Source of the DNA: Saccoglossus kowalevskii
Taxonomy: Eukaryota; Hemichordata; Enteropneusta; Harrimaniidae
Assembly (NCBI RefSeq): GCF_000003605.2
Contig: NW_003109980.1
Coordinates: forward strand, 176,445 to 194,627
Direction: 5' to 3'
Length of the DNA stretch: 18,183 nt
The notes beneath the pieces were generated by a model. That model was given only the letters and a program-made list of their open reading frames with translations, was not told the origin of the DNA and made no database searches. Of this stretch, positions 1-10,400 are shown one piece after another. The position numbers and the translations under genes are program-made. How positions within the stretch are numbered: position 1 is the stretch's first letter; each line of letters starts with the position of its first letter.

Positions 1-362
1 CACAAAATGAACAAATCTGAGAGAGGTCCACATGTAGTACCAATATATGTAATATCAAAGCAATCAGACTAGCGGTTTTTAACAAGAAGTTGAAAATATC
101 ACTTTTTACCAAAAATGACAAAAATATTCACCAAAATTAGAGAATTGAAGATATCATCACAAAATTAACAAATCTGAGAGAGGTCCACATGAAGTATTTA
201 TATATGTAATATCAAAGCAATTGCACATGCGGTTTTTAACAAGAAGTCGAAAATATCACCTTTTACCAAAAATGACAAAAATATTCACCAAAATTAGAGA
301 ATTGAAGAAATCAACATAAAATGAACAAACCTAAGGAGAGGTCTACCCAAGGTACATATACA
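1..362. repeat. 157-bp tandem array, two full copies plus partial third
   Basis: Copies begin at 1, 158 and 315, so the period is exactly 157 bp twice. The first two are about 90% identical, sharing long runs such as GCGGTTTTTAACAAGAAGT and TTCACCAAAATTAGAGAATTG. The third keeps only its first about 48 bp. The array probably continues to the left of the window. No ORF of note crosses it. It lies in the intron between TUFM exon 10 and the missing last exon(s). Confidence 0.9.
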
Positions 363-800
363 AAGTCGACAGTGGAGCTAAAAAATCTGTAGTATTTTTG
401 CCAATGTAATTAGTAATACATCAATACATGACCATGATCTAGTTTCAGAATGGCAGAAATGCAAAATTTGAACACAATCACTCAAGGCAGAAACACATCC
501 GATCTAAATACAAAATGACATGCCTCAAGGTCAGATAATGTCCAATGTATGAAATTCATTCATACAAGATAAGATCTAGTTCTGGAATTGCATAAAAAGC
601 TTGATTTTTATGAATTTGACATTAAAATTGCCATTCTTTGGCAATCTTGAATCTGATCATGAAATGAATGAATGTGCATATGGCCAATACACAAGTTTGT
701 GCCAAATCTGAACATGATCGGTCAAGGTATATCTGAAATGCAGGTTAGAGCAGACTTACAAACAGATACACAGGTACACACAAAGAGATTATCAGACTGA
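363..800 (+). repeat. Decayed modular repeat related to the element at 4067-5429
   Basis: Blocks match the larger element in the same order. AAAATGACATGC followed by a TAATGTC(C/T)AA block (about 512-549) matches 4533-4570. TTGAATC(A/T)GATCATGAAA with GTGCATATG (about 647-680) matches 5250-5285. A tail with ACACAGGTACACACA resembles 5360-5385. The terminal hairpin and the AGTCCCCGTT end are absent, so this is an old or truncated relative. Confidence 0.65.
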
Positions 801-1315
801 GTTCAAATGGGGAGTAACAAGGCACGAACATAGTATATAGCCTACTTCTGCAGTAGTTATTAATATGAACCATAATTACTTGCAATAGATTAATCAGTGT
901 TAACTCACTTGTCTGAAATGTATGTTGTCTATACATGAATATTTACTAATATAATAGTCTGTTAAGGCAAGCAAGTTACTATTAAGTTGTGCTTATAGCA
1001 ATTTTACAAGGCTATTATAAAACTACCCTAAATGCCTAGCTCTGTAACAAACATACCAGTAGAACTAAAAATTGCAATTAACACTAAAAATGTGCATACC
1101 TATTTGAAAAAAGACTGGGCAGTAGCATAGCCATTGCCACTACAAAACTTAGCAATCATGGTCTAGCAAAAAGATTAACCAGACTTAACCATTTGGTTAC
1201 ACGATGACTGATACATATTAATGTCTACCAGTGAACTACATGCTTACTAACTAAAGATTTAAGCACTAATTATGGTAATTACCATATCCAATCAACATAG
1301 AAAACAGATACAAAC
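801..1315. other. Intron sequence, no further TUFM exon found
   Basis: AT-rich sequence between the repeat block and exon 10. I looked on the minus strand for the roughly 50 missing C-terminal residues of EF-Tu domain III and saw none here. The missing exon(s) should be to the left of base 1. The short minus-strand ORF at 745-936 is repeat-derived and does not resemble EF-Tu. Confidence 0.6.
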
Positions 1316-1451
1316 CTGGCATAACCATTTCTTTATCTTCAGGTAATGAAATTCTAGCTGATGTGTCCCATGTATAAGAAAACATAACTGGCGTGTAGTT
1401 AGTTGTTAGCGGTTTGTGTCGACCACCTTCTTCTTTACTTAGGAAATAAAC
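1316..1451 (-). CDS. TUFM: TUFM exon 10 (domain III), last exon in window
   Basis: Forty-five codons plus one base: [20 protein letters not shown], then [20 protein letters not shown] and EMVMP. The EEGGRH.P...Y.P..F domain III signature is clear. It ends at MP|G before donor GTTTGT (1310-1315); the next exon should begin with the G(E/D).. block of domain III and is not in the window. Confidence 0.96.
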
Positions 1452-4400
1452 CTATAGATGATAAACAATATTAGCTAATCTTTATTCCTAGAATTTCAAT
1501 TATGTATAATAATGACTCATAGAAATAATTATTTAATTATTAAGCTTCATACAGTAGCTTAAAAGACTGGAAATTACAATACCTGTGCTTCAATTTCTTG
1601 ATGTGCTTTGAGTGAGCCTGGTTTACATAATACCATACCACGTTTAATTTCGTCTCGTTTCAACCCTCGACACAAAGCACCCAGCTGGTCTCCTGCTTCA
1701 CCAGTGCCCAACGTTTTGTGGAAAGTTTCAATGCCTTTCAAGAAACATCAAATTTAATTAACACAGTGCTGTCAACTCAAAACTGCACATTACTAATGCT
1801 AAAATTTGTTTCACATTCCTGCATGCTATAATGTTGGTATTACAAGGAATTATTCAGTTACTGGTTTTAAATAAGGAAGTTAGGGGGTTTCATAAGATGT
1901 ACATTCTAAAGAAGAATGAATTAGAATTTTCCACAACTTTTGGATCAATGAGTTGTTTCATTCGATTCATATAAATCAAATACCACTGATTATTTTTTGT
2001 CAAGATTTATGATATATAATTGTTACCTGTTATAATAGATTTAAGTTTGGCATTATGCCCAATAAATTCTACGTCGTCACCTTTCTTGATAATGCCTCTT
2101 TCCACTCGTCCAGTTACTACAGTACCACGACCTGTAAATAATATTGTATATGACTAGATTGACACTACCAATACACCAATTGATGTGCACTTAAGGTGGA
2201 GACATTAGGACACAATATTGTCCTTCTGCTGATGATTCAAGGATATAAAATTGATGCTATATAGGTAGCATTTATTAGTGACATGAAAACACTGACAAAA
2301 TTCAATCAAAACATATTTACTCTATTAGAAGTTCATCTCTACAATGTAATAGTGCATATAAACCAAAGAATGCATTTATTGTATACTGTGATATGAATAT
2401 ATGCACAAAGACAGTACAGCGGCAGTATCGGTTGACGCGCACAGATGTGGATGCAACAGCGTACTGTCCGAGTGCATACTTCGAGGTGTCATCATGGGAA
2501 TGCCGAAATCTAAAAAGTTTAGAACAGAATCAGCAAACTTCTTTGTATGAAGTCCGGTCAAACCCCGACGGCAGCCATGTTTGTTTTTATTCTTAGAGGA
2601 CGCTTACGCACATAAACCATATTTGGAATTCACATTTCCTAATATGGTAGGATGAAAATACCCTGTAAAATGCCTCAAAATTACGGCACGCTGTAACTTA
2701 TAGTGTTATGATGACAGATGTATAATAATATGAATTATTTAGACCATAGATCCACCTATCATTTATGTAAGCACATGTGCTACTAACAGAGCAAATACAG
2801 TATTTTATATTTCTACTGACTTTATTTTTAAATATTTATTTACTTTTATGTATATAACAGACATGGACAAACAAAACATATACATTACATTACAGAAGGC
2901 TTAATCTCAAGATATGATTTCAAAAGAAACTGTGTGCGGTAAGATCTAGCTAGATAGAAAATGAATACATAAATAAATATTGACTATTTTAATTTCAATT
3001 TTAATAAGCCTGAGTTAGAGTCTATTCTGTATGATTGACCACTTTTTGTTATGTACCTCAAGTTTACTATTCTTCGTTGCAATATATTCCTCAATCTCTT
3101 TTATATCTTTGACCATGGTTATGTAAATATTAAAATTTTGCATTTATACAAGTGCATTTTATCAAGAATGAGAAGATGATTTGTGAGTTGGGACAATTCC
3201 GTTGAACCGGGTATTATATTCTACTGACTTTGTTTTTGTTTTGAAACTTGTTCCTTTGAAACATATTTTGTTGCATTTTTTCAAAGCAACTTGGGTTACC
3301 ATATTTGCTCTATTAAAAGTGCATGTGCTCAGAGATTTGTTTTTAAGGTCAAAATAATTAATATTTCAATGATTCAGTGTTGGTTTATATGTGTTTCTAT
3401 TGGAGATGTGCTTCTAATAGAGCTAAAATTCTAATCAAATGTAATCTTGTACATGAAATGTTTGATTTCACACTAATGAGAAAACTGCATTTATTCTTCC
3501 CTGCATTTTCTAGTGTCTTTGATGAAACTCACCTGGTATGGAATGGACACTTTCTACTGGCATCATGAAAGGTTTGTCTAACTCACGAACTGGTAGTGGT
3601 ATGTATTCATCCACAGCCGCAAGTAATGCTTTGATGGATTCCTCACCAAGTTTAGGATCACGTCCCTAGAATTACATTGAAGAAAGAGAATAATCATTCT
3701 TTGAATTCAATCAGTACAGCGCCATCTAGTGGTGAAACAAAGAATCCACAGAACCAAAAGACAAATGCATACATATTATAATGAATTCCTTTCAACTAGT
3801 GTCTTATTTTAACTAACTTTGCTAGTAATTATGGTGATTCAAGATGTAGGTAATAAAGTTTCTTACAATGTTTGTGTCACATTATCAAAATTTACTAATA
3901 TGGATAGTAGATATTTAAAATGGAATACTAGTACTTTATTTTCGCTTGGAACTTATTTTCGCTGAAGGGATAATTCCGTGAAAATAAAATCCAGCGAATA
4001 TACTTTTTTTCCTATTTTTCACATTAAACTCATCAAAAATCAGTGAAAACAAGCCATGCATGGCACAGTCCCCGTTAGTTATCAAATTTAAGATATAGTA
4101 TAGTATATAGTATAGTATAGTATATTTTATTTGACACTAAATAATATATTTTGTTACATTATCTGTGGTCAAAAGACATTAAATATAATAAAACACAATA
4201 TATAGTTATATAGTTTTATATAGTTATGTTTATAGTAATATTGCTGGAATATAACCATGTCAGGAATATGATTTTTTCAACATTAAAATGATTGACATTT
4301 GTATCAATGATCGTCAAACAAGTACTTGTCCATATTGAGAGATATTGCTCTGGAACAGCATTCAAAATCAGCCATTTTGAATACATGTATATATATATAT

Positions 4401-7400
4401 ATATATATAACATGATGTATAACGAATATATCAAATTTGAATATAATCAGTCAAAGCATTTAAGAGATATGGCTCTAGAAGCCCGATCATTAAACAAAAT
4501 GGCCGCCAGTCAGCTATTTTGAATCTGAAAAATAAAATGACATGCATCAGGGACCTGTAATGTCTAACGTGTGTTATAAGTTTGAACAAAATCCATCCAT
4601 AAATGCAAGAAATGCTTCATATTCGAGGATTTTTTTAGCACAAAAATAGCACACTTTGAAAAAGATCATCAAACCAATAAATCCGTATATCTGTGATATG
4701 ATGTATAATGAATATTAAAAATTTGAACATAATCAGACAAAACAAGTCAGACATATGGGTCTGAAAACCCATTCATTAAAACGACATGGCCGCCAGACAG
4801 CCTTTTTGAATCTGATCTGAAAAATAAAATGACGTGCATCAGGAACCCGTAATGTCTAATGTATGTACCAAGTTTGAACGAAATCCATCCATAAATGCCA
4901 GAAATGCTTGATATTCGAGGATTTTTTTAGCACAAAAATAGCACACTTTGAAAAAGATCATCAAACCAATATATCCGTATATCTATGACATGATGTATAA
5001 TGAATATTTAAAATTATAACATAATCAGTCAAAACAGTTGGAGATATGGCACGAGAACCACATTGATTAATACAAAATGGCCGCCAGTCGGCCATTTTGA
5101 ATGTTATCTGAAAAACAAAATTATTTGCATCAAGGTCCCATAATGTCTAATGTATATACCAAGTTTGAGCAAAATCCATCTGTAAACAGCCGAGAATTGG
5201 TTGCTTTTTATGATTTTTTAGCACAAAAATGGCCGCCATTCGGCCATCTTGAATCAGATCATGAAACAAATTGACGTGCATATGTATGATATCATGTATG
5301 ATGTATGTGTGAAGTTTGATTGTGATTGGTCCAGGCATTTCTAAGATACAGGTCCGAACGCACGCACACACGAACACACAGAGGTCAAAACATAAGTCCC
5401 CGTTTTCGGACTGCGTCCGAACGGGGACTAATAAATTCCATACAAAACGCCCAAAAAGCCTTTTCAGCGAAAATTAATTCCAGCTAGTTATTATAACGCT
5501 ATTTCTAACATAGCATTAATAATCATTTTAGTTTACAGGAATGAAATCTTTATCAAGACGCAACATATTTCATTGCTTTCTGGTGCACAATCTTGATCAA
5601 TGAAATCAGATTTGCTCAATTGTTATTATTAATATGTAAAACTTATGATATAACATAATCTTACCTCCATGGCATAAAGAGCTGACCCAGTTATAATAGG
5701 AGAGTTGTCGCCATCAAAACCAAACTCAGACAAAACTTCCCTCATTTCCATTTCAACAAGTTCTAATACTTCGGCGTCGACCACGTCAGCTTTATTTATA
5801 TATACCACAATCTTCTCCATGCCAATCTGCAATTATACCGTAACTGGTTGAACACTCTTTCAACATGAACTTTTCCTGCCTGCACATGTGCTACTTGTAT
5901 TATTTCAATTCTGATTTCCATAAAAAATGTTTTCACTAAATAAAATTAATCTGTGTAGAGTACACCCAAAAATGGTCTATATCTACATACTTTTAGCACA
6001 TTACCATGTAGCTAAAACCTGCCAAGAATAGTTTACACCCATAAATTTTTTAAAGTCTCAACGTCTTTAATTAATATTTTGTTAAATTACTAAATAAATT
6101 ATGCAATCCCAGGGATTGTCAGCTTGGTCTTTAAAAGTAACAAAAGGTAAATCTTGCAAGTGCAAGTTTTGATTTGCATTCCATGACATTTTGCGATCAG
6201 CGACTTAATAATTTTATAAATAATAAATTTATAACGCATACAAATCCTGAGTTGCAGTGTAATATTGTTTTGGGAAATTTAGATAAATTTCATTTAAATT
6301 TTTCTCACCAGTAAGTTAAAACTAAGGCTGAGAAAAAAAAATCTGTTTCTCGGACATTTTATTTTCCTTCTTAAGCATTTAAAAATGCGCTTGTACTCGC
6401 ATTTGTCTCAAATTTCCCCCATTTTAGCTCAGTATTCAAAAAAAACAAAAAAAACCTAACCCTGAACAATCCAATGTATACCGTTAAAATCCTATTATAA
6501 ACAGCGGTTTATATTACAATGTATCAAATAAAAAATCAACAGCTCAAGTTTGGGGTGCGGTTTATATTAGGTACATACTGCAATCACTAAATGGGCATGG
6601 TCATTTTTTTCCCACATCACTTGCACAAAACAAATAATACACCGTACAATCTTTTGAATACAAGCTAACTCCAATTTAGATGTCAGGGAAGAGTGATAAG
6701 TGTCACGTCACAAAAAAACTGTTCACATGAAAAAAATACTCCGTATATTTAATGTAATATGCATTTATTTTTTTAATCTTCTTCGTAACGGAAAGTATAT
6801 TCTGACAGGGGTTTCAAATATAAACAAACATTAATGCATTGCTTAGTAGAAAATGATCATGGTACGACACTAAAAAGGTACGGTACGGCCATGCTTCGGC
6901 TCACAAGTGAATAACTTACTTGTTTTCGAACTGTTGAAATTGTTGATTATTACTCAGTAGTGATTATAATAACGCACGAAAAATAAATTCGTTGAATTGT
7001 TATCAAATACAAGTAAAATTCAACTTAGTTTCACTGTAAGCGAATTATTTCGGTCATATGTAAACGATCGATGCGACACGACTTCCGCTATGTAGTTTGA
7101 ATGCACACGAAACATTACTTGACCGGGTAGGTCAAGTCGCTAATTAACCAATCAAAATGCTGGATGGTGCCCACGTGTTCAAATTACCTCAGTTCATGTT
7201 AATGACAGGTCACCGACTTCATGGTGAACGAAACCCGGAAGCGATTTACCGATAGTGTAGTGCGATCTTTTGGCTTTGATTTCCATGGGAAAACGATATG
7301 ACTTTTTTTTAAATCAAGAAATTAGTTGTTTTCAAAAGATAAACTGAGCATTGAAAAAGAATTTAACAGTTTTTTCGGTGAGAACAGCTCATTGTCGAAA

Positions 7401-10400
7401 ACTTGCAACACACGGACGTATTCATAAGGAGTATTGACAAAAGTTGTCACAAGACAAAAGCAGTTTCACTGCGTGTTTGACATCCTAACACGACTGAACA
7501 ATAAATAGATGTGAATATTTTTAGACACGTTGTTGAAACAAATGAATAGGATTAGAAACAATGTACCAGCTGGTTGAAACAAAGTCAGTCACGGTCTTGT
7601 TGAATTGGGGGTGCGGTTAGTAATAGGTACTTTTCATGTTTTCAATTTTTGTTGAGAACTCTCAAACACTGAAGCCGAAATCGGGGGTGCGGTTACTATT
7701 AGATATGCGGTTTATAATAGGATTTTAACGGTACAAGATATATGTATGATTCTCAATTGTGAATTTTTTTGGAAAAAAAGCTCACTGAATATCATACCAT
7801 GCTTGATGATGGTATATTTCTGAAATATACCCTGCTTCAAAGTTTTACTTCTACAATAGTTACATACCTGCTTGGCAAGAAGCAAATGTTCTCTGGTTTG
7901 AGGCATTTGACCATCATCTGCGGCAACAACCAATATAGCACCCTCCATCTGAGCTGCACCAGTAATCATGTTCTAAGTATAATTAAAGAAACATTACAAA
8001 GACCTTTCTGAGGGGCGAAGCCATAAAGTGCAAACGAGGAATATTTAAAATTAATTACAAATTAAAGATGCTTGTTTTTTAATATAGCTCTGGTCTTAGA
8101 GATGCACAATCTGAAGCAATCTGACCCACAATATTGACGTTTATAATACTAACGGAAAAGTAAAAGAAGAAATTTGATAGTGTATCATTATGCATCTGAA
8201 CCCCAGAGCACCTGTTACTAGTTCAACTCAAATCTGATGGTAAGTGGTAATTGAGATGACAGAAAATTGACTAATTTATGAAAATTAGGTAATTATTAAT
8301 ATGCATGGGGATTTCAACCCTAAAGTAATGAGGTTTGTGTACTAATATTCATTAAAATTTTGATTAGTTGTACTGTTAAATATGATAAATCAAATAATTC
8401 ATACAAAGTAGCCAATATGAACAGAATTCAACCATAAACTGAACACTGAATCCAGCAAATGATATCAACAGAAAGTGTAACTGCAAAGACGTCGTGCACT
8501 GTGTGTTTTGTACACAGCAGCGAAAAAACAAGTTATTGCATTACATAGTCCTTGTGAGTTTTTAACCAATTATTGACATATGATTTATAGTACTTGAGAT
8601 ATTAATGAAAACCGCACTGACTATTTGAATATGCAAATTAGACAATTAATATGCATTGGCTGTAGTGTAAAACTAATCAGGCATGCACAATGTCACAGAG
8701 CATCTATGTACAAAGTTTCATTGAAATGTAATTGTTAGTACTTGAAATATCAATGGAAAAATTGATAGTTGACTAATTAATATGCAAATTAATAAGCACA
8801 GATTTTAACCCACAACTAATCATGTACGTGCATCCAAGAAAATCAAAATGGGATTATTAGTACTTGAGTTATCGATGGAAAAGCCAAAATTGACTAATAA
8901 CAGATTTTTAGAAGTCTAGCAAGTGTGTTGTCCAAGAGCACCTACCATGCTTCATTGAAATCTGACAGCAGTTCTTCAAAAACCGTGAACAGACCTACCT
9001 ACCAACCTCATCAAATATGTGTGCATTTTTCAATTATAAATATTTTTTCAGCAATTTTTTTCCCACATTTTTTAGTCCAGATATGTTATATTCAATTTTT
9101 GTATTCAGTATTTTGTATTATTGACTTTGCTCCCCCAGTTTCTAATAGTTAACTTGAAAATGGAAATGAAAATATACAATTACATGCAAGTATTAAATGA
9201 ATGTTTTCATCACTATGCAACATAAACAGAATGAGGTAAATGACCAGTCAGACACAGAGACCTAATAACATAGACTAAGTCATTGACTTTCAGTTCCTTT
9301 AAAAGTCAGCTATTTAGAGCAAGCCTTATTGAGGTTTATTATTAATCCAATCACACTGGTAGAATAAGTATGTGAGGTAATGGACATACAGCACGGTTCA
9401 AGCATGACACAATGGACATACAGCACGGTTCAAGCATGACACAATGGACATACAGCACGGTTCAAGCACGACACAATGGACATACAGCACGGTTCAAGCA
9501 TGACACAATGGACATACAGCACGGTTCAAGCATGACACAATGGACATACAGCACGGTTCAAGCATGACACAATGGACATACAGCACGGTTCAAGCATGAC
9601 ACAATGGACATACAGCACGGTTCAAGCATGACACAATGGACATACAGCACGGTTCAAGCATGACACAATGGACATACAGCACGGTTCAAGCATGACACAA
9701 TGGACATACAGCACGGTTCAAGCATGACACAACACTTCACTAGATTTAAACTTGTTTTCAAAACAATCTACCCCATTAAATGCGCAAAGTAATCTGAACA
9801 TCTCAAATACGCATAAAGCAAAAATTCCATTTACAGCGGGCACAAAATATTTACATACTAGTACTCCTAACTCCCACACCTGGTAGGCAATTATTGAGGA
9901 GCTTTGCAACATCCCCAAACACTTTCCTAGACAATCCAGTGACGTTAGGTGTATGTAAATATCTTGCGCCCACTGTAATGCATGCAAAATTATTGAATGT
10001 AGCTTTTGTTATTTATAAATATGGCATTTGAAAATAAGACTGCAAGCAGAGATCCAGGTGGTTCCAAGTGACAATGTAATTTCATGAAATTGTGACTATA
10101 TATAATCAGATGACTTGAAATTTTGGTCACAAATCTTGTTTGTTAACACAGTTATAGTACTTGTTGCATGTCCCTTTCTGCAGCAGTACTTAAGATATTA
10201 CAGTTAAGCATATCATTGAAGTCACATGAACATATATAGTCATCTAATACATTAGTTGTATTCCTTATCCAATGCCCTCATAGCACTGGTTGTATATTAC
10301 TATCTGTAGCAGTGCTTAATACATTACAGTTGTGCATATTAATTGAGTTAATGACCATATATGGTCATCTGATATGTTAGATATATCTACTGTCCAATGT

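Larger units (their letters stand above)
4067..5429 (+). mobile_element. Non-autonomous modular element with terminal hairpin (HINE/pearl-like candidate)
   Basis: The left end AGTCCCCGTT (4067-4076) is the exact inverse of the right end AACGGGGACT (5420-5429). The right end is one arm of a strong hairpin: AGTCCCCGTT (5395-5404), a TT bulge, CGGAC / loop TGC / GTCCG, then AACGGGGACT. Inside are (TATAG)n, (AT)n and an array of about seven roughly 145-bp monomers in two alternating types. No coding capacity. No target-site duplication is visible. Helentron-associated (HINE/pearl) elements share this plan of short inverted ends, microsatellite, internal tandem repeats and 3' stem-loop. Class assignment is inference; a fold-back DNA transposon is the alternative. 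Confidence 0.7.
3930..5490. mobile_element. Outer fold-back element, interrupted by the element at 4067-5429
   Basis: The left flank carries TTGGAACTTATTTTCGCTGA (about 3947-3966) and the right flank carries its imperfect inverse around 5462-5487 (TCAGCGAAAATTAATTCCAG). Without the inner element the outer element would be roughly 200 bp with terminal inverted repeats of about 30 bp. ACTAG lies at its outer edge on both sides (3926-3930 left, CTAGT right), which fits a TA-targeting MITE. Exact ends are uncertain. Confidence 0.55.

Noticed and set aside
7222-7300. 26-codon ORF starting ATGGTGAACGAAACC inside the MITE
   Set aside because: Too short, no recognised domain, and no evidence of splicing to a longer frame.
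7712-7969. Minus-strand ORF reading past TUFM exon 5 into the intron and MITE
   Set aside because: Only the first 35 codons are exon; the remainder runs through the donor GTATGT into intron sequence.
9381-9732. CRISPR-like array (32-bp regular repeats)
   Set aside because: Copies are directly contiguous with no variable spacers, and the context is a eukaryotic intron. It is a minisatellite.
9718-9987. Minus-strand 89-codon ORF
   Set aside because: Starts in the minisatellite, has no domain and no promoter or splice signals.
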